Source: Chloroflexota bacterium
GTDB taxonomy: Bacteria; Chloroflexota; Dehalococcoidia; GIF9; UBA5629
NCBI GenBank assembly: GCA_026389655.1
Contig: JAPLHL010000316.1
Location: 1 to 10,116, forward strand
Length of the DNA: 10,116 nucleotides
Reading direction: 5' to 3'
The position numbers and the translations under genes were made by a program. Within the stretch, counting starts at the first letter, position 1, and each line of letters starts with the position of its first letter. Under the pieces are notes generated by a model. The model saw only the letters and a list, made by a program, of their open reading frames with translations, had not been told where the DNA came from and made no database searches. Of this stretch, positions 1 to 6,128 are shown one piece after another.

Positions 1-16
1 CGGGATCGGTTCAGAG

Positions 17-50
17 TGGTGGGCCATGCTGGATTTGAACCAGCGACTCC
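17..50 (-). other. 3'-end tRNA fragment (T arm, acceptor strand, CCA); putative attachment site
   Basis: Read on the minus strand, this stretch gives a variable-loop-like GGAGTC. A perfect 5-bp T stem follows (GCTGG / CCAGC) enclosing TTCAAAT, then an acceptor 3' strand ATGGCCC, discriminator A and an encoded CCA. No D arm, anticodon arm or 5' acceptor strand (expected to start GGGCCAT) is found next to it, so it is not a working tRNA. A tRNA 3' end beside a tyrosine-recombinase remnant is what the distal attachment site of an integrative element looks like. The isotype cannot be read because the anticodon is absent. The T stem and acceptor differ from the intact tRNA-Ala at 1961-2036, so that gene is not its source. 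Confidence 0.72.
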
Positions 51-248
51 GTTATAGAAATTAGAAAAGTTTTCATCTATAGAAATAGGGAATTGCTCTC
101 TCAGAATTTTACATATTTATAAGTGATTTTTGATTAACAACATATAGATACGCCCAATCCCTTGCATCCTTTAATCCGTACTGAGATTCCTCATATATTA
201 CCGATGAATTTCACCAAAAAGAACCAATCCTGAAACCATCCCATCCTT

Positions 249-518
249 TTATTTCATCAATCTATCCACTGGGCTAGCCACTACATGCCTCTTATACACA
301 TCATCAAATCCTAATGCCTGAGTATATCTCCTCGTCATTTCCAGTGTAGTATGCCCTAATGCTATTTGAAGCTCGAACGGATTAGCTCCATTCCTCAGGA
401 AGCTTATTGCAAAACTATGCCTCAACTTATGCGGAGATAACTTTATATCTAGCCTCTTACCAAGCTTCCGTATCATCTGAGCTATGCCATCTTTGGTCAT
501 CATGCCATTCTCTTTACA
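249..518 (-). pseudogene. Tyrosine recombinase (phage-type integrase), C-terminal remnant
   Basis: The remnant encodes the C-terminal part of a lambda-integrase-family tyrosine recombinase, which cuts and rejoins DNA at attachment sites. From the ATG at 503 the frame gives 84 residues. They contain the second catalytic arginine block (PHKLRHSFA), the LGH histidine motif (IALGHTTLEMTRRY) and the nucleophilic tyrosine in RRYTQ. Recognisable sequence (KENGMMTKDGI, matching the turn before the last catalytic segments) continues upstream of that ATG to an in-frame TAG at 521-519 with a TAA just before it. The first catalytic arginine, the remaining catalytic core and the DNA-binding N-terminal domain (about 200 residues) are missing, so it should be inactive. 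It points toward the tRNA fragment at 17-50. Confidence 0.85.
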
Positions 519-807
519 CTATTACAGGTTAAAAACGACATAATTGACTTGACAAGTTTAAAATTGCGACACATAGATTACTCGGCATTACACTGGAAGT
601 TAATAAAGGCAGCCTGTGAAAAGTTAAGAAAGTCATGGCTTATTGCGTGACGAAGCCTAACCTTACAATTTGTTTCATATAGGCGATTTTGAGGGCTTTG
701 CTCTAACTGGACGCCCAATTACCTTCATAGATATTACTAAAGTACTAAATAGGTGGCACTAACAGGGCATTTACATTCGGGCTTTGTCGGGGTAGGCTGA
801 TTGTGCT
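519..807. other. Gene-free stretch with decayed coding-like sequence
   Basis: No complete gene is supported. On the plus strand one frame is open to a TGA at 648-650 and reads like protein (SLKLRHIDYSALHWKL). About 10 codons later a different frame, 658-750, reads GFALTGRPITFIDITKVL before a TAA. Both pieces faintly recall tyrosine-recombinase blocks: the SLKLRDID-type segment and the GRPIT segment before the catalytic HxLRH motif. The match is too weak to name. The region is AT-rich with several stops in all frames and probably holds the promoter of the gene at 808, but I see no strong -35/-10 pair. A GGGG-containing stretch about 10 nt before 808 may serve as its ribosome binding site. Confidence 0.4.
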
Positions 808-1422
808 ATGAATGATAGTGTTAAAAACAGTGGACGTATAGAGGCAAGAACCACAGAATCCTTGAGAGAGAAGACCCTAAATGGAGTACTTATTGTCAGT
901 GTCTCGGTTCTGACCATCATTGCCGTGATTCTTAACATCCTATTCTTTACCCGCAGTATGCCGGTTATTGATACGCTAACTGGTCAAAAGGCGGATGCCA
1001 GCAACCTTCATGATAGGATTGGGGTTGAATCTAAGTCAATTAAAGGTGCTACCAGCACTCAGGGTTATCAGGATACGATAGGCAAATCTGCTTCAGGTTA
1101 TACAGGCGGTGGAACTGGGGATGACAGTGGCTCTGGAAATAATGTCAGTAGTCTCAACGTTGGCGGCAATTCTCTGCCGTTCAGTCCCAATAATGCTGGC
1201 ACGGGTGGATTAATTCCGGGTAATACCATTGACGATAGTAGCCAACCAGGAGTTGTTGCCGATGGAAATAACAGTAGTGGCAGTGGCAGTGGCAGTGGCA
1301 GTGGTAGTGGTAGTGTTGGAGATAGTACTAGCAACACCAACGTGAGCAGCAATAACATCGATGGGAGTTTTACTCTTAGTAGCGGTGTTTATAGCTCGAG
1401 TGGTGTCCGCCTCGATAAGTAA
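808..1422 (+). CDS. Membrane-anchored Ser/Gly-rich protein of unknown function
   Basis: I do not recognise this 204-residue protein. It has a polar, charged N-terminus (residues 1-24) and one clear hydrophobic segment (about 25-48, LNGVLIVSVSVLTIIAVILN). A moderately polar stretch (49-95) follows, then a long low-complexity tail rich in Ser, Gly, Asn and Thr (about 96-204) with a pure Ser-Gly run near 157-169. By charge distribution the N-terminus is probably cytoplasmic and the tail outside. The segment is not a prepilin leader: there is no G-F-x4-E cleavage motif. No cysteines or catalytic motifs are visible. It ends 36 bp before the pilin-like gene on the same strand, so the two are probably co-transcribed and may act together at the cell surface; this is inferred from position only. 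Low-complexity composition makes the reading less certain, but the hydrophobic segment and the pairing favour a real gene. Confidence 0.68.
   Translation: MNDSVKNSGRIEARTTESLREKTLNGVLIVSVSVLTIIAVILNILFFTRSMPVIDTLTGQKADASNLHDRIGVESKSIKGATSTQGYQDTIGKSASGYTGGGTGDDSGSGNNVSSLNVGGNSLPFSPNNAGTGGLIPGNTIDDSSQPGVVADGNNSSGSGSGSGSGSGSVGDSTSNTNVSSNNIDGSFTLSSGVYSSSGVRLDK
1274..1314 (+). repeat. Imperfect AGTGGC/AGTGGT hexamer tandem repeat (Ser-Gly codons)
   Basis: About six to seven copies of AGTGGC or AGTGGT follow one another inside the gene at 808-1422 and encode the Ser-Gly run. The unit is six bases, so copy-number change by slippage would lengthen or shorten the extracellular tail without shifting the frame. 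Confidence 0.8.
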
Positions 1423-1458
1423 GATGCCATTTGTTATCTGTGTAGATACCCATTCGGA

Positions 1459-1767
1459 ATGAAAATATTCAAGACTGGACAAAAAGGTTTTACTCTCATT
1501 GAGCTGCTCGTCGTAATTTCCATTCTTGGTGTACTGGCAGCAGTTGTAGTACTAAACGTGACCAAATATATAAGTTCAGGTAAACCTGAGGCAGCAGCAA
1601 CTGAACTGTCGAACATACAGACAGCCGTATCTGCCTATATGTTTGATCATTCTGGTACCGTACCATCAGGACCTGCAGCATTGGCTCCATATATTATCAG
1701 AACACCGCACGGCACTTACACCATCGATGCAACCACTGGCGCTGTATCACAAATAGCTTATCCGTAA
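1459..1767 (+). CDS. Type IV pilin / pseudopilin-like protein (prepilin N-terminal cleavage motif)
   Basis: This 102-residue protein begins with a short basic leader (MKIFKTGQKG) and then FTLIELLVVISILGVLAAVV. This is the class III prepilin signature: cleavage after Gly10 by a prepilin peptidase, N-methylation of Phe11, and the conserved Glu at mature position 5 (residue 15). The hydrophobic helix (11-32) would pack into a pilus or type II secretion pseudopilus. The rest (33-102) is a small domain with an amphipathic helix (PEAAATELSNIQTAVSAYMF) and a short beta-rich end (HGTYTIDATTGAVSQIA), typical of GspG/PulG-like minimal pilins. No disulphide cysteines are present. The ATG at 1459 is the only start giving a normal leader, although its ribosome binding site is weak (CGGA very close to the ATG). 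No assembly ATPase, platform protein or peptidase gene is in the window, so it depends on machinery encoded elsewhere. Confidence 0.88.
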   Translation: MKIFKTGQKGFTLIELLVVISILGVLAAVVVLNVTKYISSGKPEAAATELSNIQTAVSAYMFDHSGTVPSGPAALAPYIIRTPHGTYTIDATTGAVSQIAYP

Positions 1768-1900
1768 GTTATAACCCTAGTTTGACTTTGGAGTTGCATT
1801 AGGGTTGCTGCTTGCAATATGGTTGCAGGTGATTTGTTCTCCACCTTACAAGATAATAGAAATCCTTCCATCAAACGGTCTAATGAGATACTTAATGACG
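1768..1900 (-). pseudogene. Tyrosine recombinase, N-terminal core-binding domain remnant
   Basis: The minus strand just downstream of tRNA-Ala encodes SISLDRLMEGFLLSCKVENK followed by SPATI. This is the characteristic first helix of the SAM-like core-binding domain of phage-type integrases (a FL-x-C-x-x-ENKSP-x-T pattern). The similarity stops soon after. The expected tyrosine and second helix are missing, and the frame ends at a stop inside the 3' end of the pilin-like gene. No catalytic residues are present. The open frame continues upstream into the tRNA gene without an ATG ahead of the domain, so the original start is unclear. The fragment has the same strand and order as the C-terminal remnant at 249-518. 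Both may derive from one integrase split by the intervening 1.25 kb, or from two separate ones. Confidence 0.62.
1773..1806. repeat. Short inverted repeat (AACCCTA ... TAGGGTT)
   Basis: Seven complementary bases, 1773-1779 and 1800-1806, flank a 20-base loop just after the pilin-like gene. There is no following T-run, so it is a poor intrinsic terminator on the plus strand. It may be a recombinase or accessory-protein site left from the element, or chance. Confidence 0.3.
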
Positions 1901-1960
1901 CTTGAGAATTTGGACGAATAGAAAGGCAAGCACGATCAAAGTTAGCTTCAGAGGTTTGTC

Positions 1961-2036
1961 TGGTGGAGCTGAGGGGAGTCGAACCCCTGACCTTTTGACT
2001 GCCAGTCAAACGCTCTCCCAATTGAGCTACAGCCCC
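1961..2036 (-). tRNA. tRNA-Ala (anticodon GGC)
   Basis: This is a complete 76-nt cloverleaf with encoded CCA. The acceptor stem is GGGGCTG / CAGCTCC and contains the G3-U70 wobble pair that marks alanine tRNAs. The D stem is GCTC/GAGC, and the anticodon stem TTTGA/TCAAA encloses the loop CTGGCAG with anticodon GGC (reads GCC and, by wobble, GCU). The variable loop is AGGTC, and the T stem AGGGG/CCCCT encloses TTCGACT. The isotype call rests on both the anticodon and G3-U70. Just downstream is an integrase N-terminal remnant, so the 3' end of this gene may have been an integration target. It lies on the same strand as the heat-shock operon, 52 bp after the TM2 gene. Confidence 0.97.
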
Positions 2037-2051
2037 GCGCGACAACGTGTT

Positions 2052-2080
2052 AATTTAGCAAAAAGCAGGGAAAAACTCAA
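2052..2080 (-). promoter_or_regulatory. Candidate promoter for tRNA-Ala
   Basis: On the minus strand a TTGAGT hexamer (2080-2075) and a TAAATT hexamer (2057-2052) are separated by 17 bp. The -10 box lies 15 bp before the first base of the tRNA. Each hexamer matches 4 of 6 consensus bases. Read-through from the upstream operon is an alternative source of the transcript, since I see no clear terminator between. Confidence 0.45.
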
Positions 2081-2088
2081 ATCAGGCT

Positions 2089-2322
2089 TCAGCTTTTAGG
2101 GAACCACTCATGCACCAGCGGACGGTACCAGCGGTCCTTGCGGTATTCTGAAGCTATTAATATGAAATCCAAGATCCACCAGATTCCCAGTCCGCCGATA
2201 GTACACAGTTTCATCCAAGCACCCTTGTACCGGTGTATATAAAACCGGTCGGCGCCGCACCATCCAAAGAAAAGCGACAGCAACAGCGCAATATACCAGC
2301 TCCTGGGCGCCGGCATCTTCAT
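2089..2322 (-). CDS. TM2-domain membrane protein
   Basis: This 77-residue protein carries the TM2 domain: two short membrane helices joined by a conserved tight turn. Helix 1 is about residues 9-22 (WYIALLLSLFFGWCG). It is followed by the family hallmark GADRFYI and a KLCTIGGLGIWWILDFILI block (38-56) that makes helix 2. A basic and aromatic tail (59-77, RKDRWYRPLVHEWFPKS) follows. The biochemical role of bacterial TM2 proteins is not settled. I place the start at the ATG at 2322 because GGAGGA lies about 11 nt before it and the ATG overlaps the TGA of the upstream membrane protein as ATGA, a standard coupled start. The same frame is open further upstream, but that part is antisense-free overlap with the VTT gene and has no good start signal. 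It is the last protein gene of the operon. Confidence 0.85.
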   Translation of the reverse strand: MKMPAPRSWYIALLLSLFFGWCGADRFYIHRYKGAWMKLCTIGGLGIWWILDFILIASEYRKDRWYRPLVHEWFPKS

Positions 2323-2921
2323 AAGGGTAATTGTCCTCCGAACATATTGATTAAAGCCTGGACGCCGTAGTAGCCTGCCCCGGCTACTATTATATTTTTT
2401 AACACTTTGCCCGCCAAGCACAGCAGGAAAAAGCGCCACCATCCGAAATGCATCATCCCGGCGACTGCCGTAAACGGGAAGAAGAGGGGATTGAAGATGG
2501 CGGACATGGCAAAAATTGAGATGGCCCCGCGTGTCTTGATCCAGACACGAAACTTGGCCATGACCCCGTGGTCCAGCGCATGAAAGGCACGGGCATTGCC
2601 GATGCCGATTACATAAACGATCATGCTGCCGATGGCTTCACCTGCCCCTGCTGAGATCCCAATTAAGATTGGATTCAGCACTGCGCCCAGCGTAAATGTA
2701 ATGAACACGCTGGGCACAGGGACAAGCACAGTCACTCCGGCCAGGAAGCTGACAATGAAAGCTCCCATATAACCGTAACGGGAGAACTCACGTACTTCCT
2801 GCCAGTAGAGCAGCACCAGCACGCAGAGAATAATAGTAATGAGCAGGGATACCCCGCCCATCAGTAGCTCACGCTTGGACCAGCGGCGGTGGGTCAGTCT
2901 ATAAACGGAGCTATTACCCAC
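2319..2921 (-). CDS. VTT/DedA-family (SNARE-associated type) integral membrane protein
   Basis: This 200-residue polytopic membrane protein has hydrophobic segments near residues 20-38, 51-70, 74-92, 96-108, 132-155 and 162-192. The family's central pattern is visible: proline-bearing re-entrant segment PVPSVFITFTLGAVLNP (68-84), G-x3-G-x4-Y-x2-G in GAGEAIGSMIVYVIG (92-106), and the second half NPLFFPFTAVAGMMHFGWWRF (144-164) followed by a Gly-Lys before the last helix. The arginine usually found in the F-x3-R-x2-P motif of classical DedA proteins is replaced (AIFNPLFFP), so it belongs to a divergent VTT subgroup. Family members are linked to undecaprenyl-phosphate or phospholipid scrambling and envelope homeostasis, but I cannot assign a substrate. 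The likely start is a GTG directly after the clpC TAA; an ATG at codon 21 is a possible alternative that would remove mostly polar residues. Confidence 0.8.
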   Translation of the reverse strand: MGNSSVYRLTHRRWSKRELLMGGVSLLITIILCVLVLLYWQEVREFSRYGYMGAFIVSFLAGVTVLVPVPSVFITFTLGAVLNPILIGISAGAGEAIGSMIVYVIGIGNARAFHALDHGVMAKFRVWIKTRGAISIFAMSAIFNPLFFPFTAVAGMMHFGWWRFFLLCLAGKVLKNIIVAGAGYYGVQALINMFGGQLPL

Positions 2922-5381
2922 TTATTTCGCAGTCTTACTTTTCTTTCTCTTTTTTGACCCGGCCGACGAATCTTCGTCGCCCGCTTCACCCGCACCAATG
3001 TCGCCGGTCACGTTAAAAACGAGCGTGTCTTTCTCAACGGATACCTTGACCCGGTCACCGTCTTTGACTTCACCCGATATTATCTTGCTGGATAGCGGGT
3101 TCTCTATATACCTCTGGATAGCTCTCCGTAGCGGCCTTGCGCCATATTCGGGATCGTATTCCTTGCGGAACACCCATTCCCTGGCTTCATCAGTAAGCTC
3201 AAGCGCAATTGCACGGTCGGAAAGCAGTTTTTCAACTTCTTTCACCAGCATGTCGATGATTTTCTTAAGATTCTCCTCGGTAAGCGGGTGGAAGATGATG
3301 ATTTCATCTATCCTGTTTATAAATTCAGGTTTGAATTTCTCTTTTAGCTGTATTTCCAGGGATTTCTTAAGCTTCTCCCACTCGTCCTGCTCTTCTTTCT
3401 CCTGCTTTTCCTTCGGGACATTGAACCCTATCATCTTGCGCGCCTGCGCACGGAACTCTTTCATGCCCAGGTTGCTGGTCATGATGATCACGGTCTCCTT
3501 GAAACTTACCGTCCGGCCGTGGCCGTCGGTCAGCCTGCCATCCTCAAGAATTTGAAGCAGGATATTGAATACATCCTCATGGGCTTTCTCTATCTCGTCA
3601 AACAGTATTACGCGGAAGGGACGCCTTCTCACCGCCTCGGTGAGCTGCCCGGCTTCTTCGTAACCTATATAGCCCGGGGGAGCTCCGATCAGCCTGGACA
3701 CTGTGTGTTCCTGCATGTATTCCGACATGTCGATGCGGATCAAAGCATCTTCATCATCGAAGAGGAACTGTGCAAGCGCCTTGGCCAACTCGCTCTTGCC
3801 CACACCTGTTGGCCCGAGAAAAATGAAGCTGCCAATGGGGCGTCTGGGGTCCTTGAGCCCCGCCCTGCCCCGTCTGACCGCCTCGGATATAGCAGCGATG
3901 GCTTCCTCCTGGTCAACAATCCTCTCATGAAGCTTGTCTTCCATATGAATGAGCTTATCAGACTCGCTTTCTTTCATACTGGATACCGGGATGCCCGTCT
4001 GCTTGGCTACCAATTCAGCTATGGTCTCTTCATCAACTTCGGTGTCCAGCTTTTTGTCCTGCAGCCACTTGTCCCTGGCTTTCTTAAAATCATCTTCCAG
4101 TTTCAGACGCTCCACCTTGAGCTCAGCTGCTTTTTCGTACTCGGAGCGCTGGGAGGCCGCACTCTCTTCATCGAGAAGTTGCTGGATCCTCTGTTCCAGT
4201 TCCTTGACCTCGGCAGGAGCGCTCTCCATGTCGATACGTATCTTGCTACAAGCCTCATCGATAAGATCGATGGCTTTGTCAGGCAAAAATCGTTCAGTTA
4301 TATACCGCTTGCTGTATTTAACCGCCGCTTCTATGGCAGCATCGGTGATATTCACCTTATGGTGCGCCTCATACCTGGGACGCAGCCCTTTAAGCATCTG
4401 AATGGTCGCCTCGACACTCGGCTCGCCTACAAAAACGGGCTGCAGCCTGCGTTCAAGCGCCTTGTCAGTCTCAATATGTTTACGGTATTCATCAGTCGTA
4501 GTGGCGCCTACGCATTGCAGTTCACCCCTGGCCAGAGCAGGTTTAAGCATGTTGCTGGCGTCTATAGCGCCTTCCGCTGCGCCCGCTCCCACCACTGTAT
4601 GCATTTCATCAATGAACAGGATAACTTCGCCCCTGGACTGGCGCACCTCATCCATAACCGCCTTCAGCCGTTCCTCAAATTCACCGCGGAACTTGCTGCC
4701 GGCCACCAGCGCACCCATATCCAGTGCAATGACCTTGCGGTCCTTTAATGAGTTGGGCACATCTCCGGCCACTATCTTAAGGGCCAAACCTTCAGCGATA
4801 GCGGTCTTACCCACACCTGCCTCACCGATCAGGACAGGATTATTCTTAGTGCGTCTTATCAGCACCTGCATGACCCGTTTAATCTCGTCATCCCGGCCAA
4901 TAACCGGATCAATCTTTTTCTCCCTGGCCAGCTCCGTCAGGTCGCGGCCGTATTTTTCCAGCGACCTGTACTTGGATTCGGCCCTGGGGTCATCCACGCG
5001 ATGGCTGCCACGTATGCTTACCAGCGCCTGGTAGATCTTCTCCTGGTCGATATCGAATTCCTTCAATATCTTCACTGAGTCGCCGCTGCCCTCGCTGGAT
5101 ATAGCGATAAGGAGATGCTCTACGCCCACGTACTCATCGTTAAGGCGGTCAGCCTCACCGACTGCGGCCTGTAGCACCTGCGCCACACGCGGGGTGGGAT
5201 ATATCTGCACGCCGCCGATAGCGCTTTTAGGCTGATCGGCAATTTTCGGATTATGATCGAGTACGCTAGAGACGCGCTTTTTCATCGCCGTCAGGTTGAC
5301 GTTCATCTTCTTCAGGATCTCGGATGCGAGGCCCTTTTCCTGTTCCAGCAATGCCAGGAAAATATGCTCCACGTCCCACAT
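2922..5381 (-). CDS. clpC: ClpC-type AAA+ chaperone / ATP-dependent Clp protease ATP-binding subunit
   Basis: This is a Hsp100 unfoldase of the ClpC class, which threads damaged or tagged proteins into ClpP in the cytoplasm. From the ATG at 5381 it has 819 residues. In order they are: Clp N domain (1-120, first helix missing); NBD1 with Walker A GEAGVGKT (186-193), Walker B ILFIDE (254-259) and RR (311-312); a short middle domain with a UVR-like [18 protein letters not shown] (414-431); NBD2 with Walker A GPTGVGKS (523-530), Walker B VILFDE (591-596), sensor TSN (635-637) and sensor-2 GARPLRR (748-754); and a Lys-rich tail. The short middle domain and an IGF tripeptide (651-653), the ClpP-docking loop signature, argue for ClpC rather than the disaggregase ClpB. 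Coding homology continues 26 codons upstream of 5381 but is interrupted by TAA at 5453-5451 (see next entry). No Shine-Dalgarno precedes 5381. It lies in the HspR operon. Confidence 0.93.
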   Translation of the reverse strand: MWDVEHIFLALLEQEKGLASEILKKMNVNLTAMKKRVSSVLDHNPKIADQPKSAIGGVQIYPTPRVAQVLQAAVGEADRLNDEYVGVEHLLIAISSEGSGDSVKILKEFDIDQEKIYQALVSIRGSHRVDDPRAESKYRSLEKYGRDLTELAREKKIDPVIGRDDEIKRVMQVLIRRTKNNPVLIGEAGVGKTAIAEGLALKIVAGDVPNSLKDRKVIALDMGALVAGSKFRGEFEERLKAVMDEVRQSRGEVILFIDEMHTVVGAGAAEGAIDASNMLKPALARGELQCVGATTTDEYRKHIETDKALERRLQPVFVGEPSVEATIQMLKGLRPRYEAHHKVNITDAAIEAAVKYSKRYITERFLPDKAIDLIDEACSKIRIDMESAPAEVKELEQRIQQLLDEESAASQRSEYEKAAELKVERLKLEDDFKKARDKWLQDKKLDTEVDEETIAELVAKQTGIPVSSMKESESDKLIHMEDKLHERIVDQEEAIAAISEAVRRGRAGLKDPRRPIGSFIFLGPTGVGKSELAKALAQFLFDDEDALIRIDMSEYMQEHTVSRLIGAPPGYIGYEEAGQLTEAVRRRPFRVILFDEIEKAHEDVFNILLQILEDGRLTDGHGRTVSFKETVIIMTSNLGMKEFRAQARKMIGFNVPKEKQEKEEQDEWEKLKKSLEIQLKEKFKPEFINRIDEIIIFHPLTEENLKKIIDMLVKEVEKLLSDRAIALELTDEAREWVFRKEYDPEYGARPLRRAIQRYIENPLSSKIISGEVKDGDRVKVSVEKDTLVFNVTGDIGAGEAGDEDSSAGSKKRKKSKTAK

Positions 5382-5462
5382 CGAGTTGAGATAGCGGCTA
5401 ACGAGCTGCTGTGAAGCCCCCAGGACTTCCTGTGCCTGTTCGGTAAATTTTTACTGTCTCAT
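5382..5462 (-). other. clpC: Upstream clpC reading frame with in-frame TAA at codon 4
   Basis: In frame with clpC, from an ATG at 5462, the DNA reads M-R-Q-stop-KFTEQAQEVLGASQQLVSRY and then LNS before the Met at 5381. This is the standard start of ClpC/ClpB proteins (family pattern M-x-x-x-KFTEQAQE), with a stop where Glu or another residue is expected. The TAA is at 5453-5451. A single base change (TAA to GAA or AAA) restores the frame; no insertion or deletion is needed. The ATG is 3 bp after the stop of the preceding gene, as expected for a coupled start. Between the TAA and 5381 there is no ATG, GTG or TTG. Either this copy carries a nonsense mutation, the base is a sequence error, or translation restarts at 5381 or at a non-standard codon. 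Confidence 0.75.
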
Positions 5463-5465
5463 ATA

Positions 5466-5750
5466 TTATTTTTTAGCGGAAGCCTCTTCTTTGATCAGTT
5501 TATCCCGGTATTCAATGACGTATTTGCAATCCGGTCCCTGGCACTTACCTATTTTCTCGTTGATTTCCCTGGCAAACTTATGTTTCGGTTCCTCACCCGC
5601 AACCTTCTTATACCTGGACCACCAGGTGCACTTGCATGACCAGTCCTTATTTACCATAATGGTCACATACTCGTTCACCATGTCGCAGCTGACGGTGGTT
5701 GCTGTTACCTGCCAGTTGGCGGGCGCCATGTCGGTCTTGGCTTCTGCCAT
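5466..5750 (-). CDS. Small cysteine-containing protein of unknown function in the heat-shock operon
   Basis: I do not recognise this 94-residue protein. It has no signal peptide or membrane segment and is lysine-rich (cytoplasmic, basic C-terminus EEASAKK). It carries five cysteines: C22, C39 and C41 (SCKC), C70 and C75 (KCQGPDC). The C-x-C plus C-x4-C spacing could hold a metal ion or form redox-active thiols, but no named zinc-finger signature fits. Aromatic residues cluster around the C-x-C (DWSCKCTWWSRY). The start is well supported: GGAGG lies 7 nt before the ATG and overlaps the end of hspR, whose stop is 2 bp upstream. Its stop is 3 bp before the clpC ATG. The tight packing between the repressor and clpC suggests co-expression on heat or proteotoxic stress and a possible role as a Clp adaptor or small stress factor; this is inference from context only. 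Confidence 0.82.
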   Translation of the reverse strand: MAEAKTDMAPANWQVTATTVSCDMVNEYVTIMVNKDWSCKCTWWSRYKKVAGEEPKHKFAREINEKIGKCQGPDCKYVIEYRDKLIKEEASAKK

Positions 5751-5752
5751 AG

Positions 5753-6094
5753 TTAACCTCCAGATTTGATATTCTTGTGTTCCGTATCTATCTTCTTATG
5801 TTTCCTTAACTCAGCTTCGAGGAGATCGATCCTGTGTTGCATCTCCACCATTTTCTCGCGCAGTTTCAGTATTACCTCTACGCCGGCCATGTTAATACCC
5901 ATATCTTCCATAAGCGCTTTGACATGGCGCAACTGGTCTATATCGGCCTCTGAGTAGTAGCGGATATTACCGCCGGAGCGGTAGGGTTTTACCACCCCAA
6001 GCTTCTCATAATATCGAAGCGTATGTATCTCGCAGCCCAGTATCCTGGCAGCGATGCTTATTACATATTTTGGCTCATATACTTCTTGAGGCAT
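5753..6094 (-). CDS. hspR: HspR, MerR-family heat-shock transcriptional repressor
   Basis: This 113-residue MerR-type regulator has a helix-turn-helix at residues 9-30 (YVISIAARILGCEIHTLRYYE) with the family's LRYYEK-G signature. A wing follows at 36-47 (KPYRSGGNIRYY), then a second helical pair (SEADIDQLRHVKALMEDMGI) and an amphipathic coiled coil (75-100, LKLREKMVEMQHRIDLLEAEL). HspR proteins repress chaperone operons and in Actinobacteria need DnaK as co-repressor. The YVIS-x-A start, the SGGNIRYY wing and the operon position between a J-protein and clpC support HspR over metal- or drug-sensing MerR proteins. No metal-binding cysteine pair is present in the C-terminal part; the only cysteine is C21 in the helix-turn-helix. 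GAGGTGA about 11 nt before the ATG is its ribosome binding site. It is 34 bp after the upstream dnaJ-like gene. Autoregulation through the palindrome at 7193-7210 is likely. Confidence 0.9.
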   Translation of the reverse strand: MPQEVYEPKYVISIAARILGCEIHTLRYYEKLGVVKPYRSGGNIRYYSEADIDQLRHVKALMEDMGINMAGVEVILKLREKMVEMQHRIDLLEAELRKHKKIDTEHKNIKSGG

Positions 6095-6128
6095 TTTATC
6101 TTATCACCTCATAGTTTCAACTTCAATA

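Noticed and set aside
53..86. Two copies of TATAGAAAT 25 bp apart beside the tRNA fragment, as recombinase arm sites
   Set aside because: Nine-base AT-rich matches are expected by chance here, and no third copy supports a site family.
540..690. Minus-strand frame with RLRHAISHDFL, resembling the integrase HxLRH motif
   Set aside because: The expected LGH motif and catalytic tyrosine do not follow, and the frame stops soon after; it is probably chance.
1098..1482. Minus-strand frames rich in Leu-Pro or Thr-Ala opposite the Ser/Gly-rich gene
   Set aside because: They are reverse readings of the AGTGGC repeat, with no start signals or domain features.
1773..1806. The inverted repeat as a transcription terminator of the pilin-like gene
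   Set aside because: It has only 7 bp of stem, a 20-base loop and no T-run afterwards.
2323..2442. A longer N-terminus for the TM2 protein
   Set aside because: The extension overlaps the VTT gene and resembles no TM2 protein; the ATG at 2322 has a good ribosome binding site and an ATGA overlap.
3519..4748. A 409-codon open frame on the plus strand inside clpC
   Set aside because: It lies entirely antisense to strongly conserved clpC domains, has no recognisable motifs, and arises from codon bias of the real gene.
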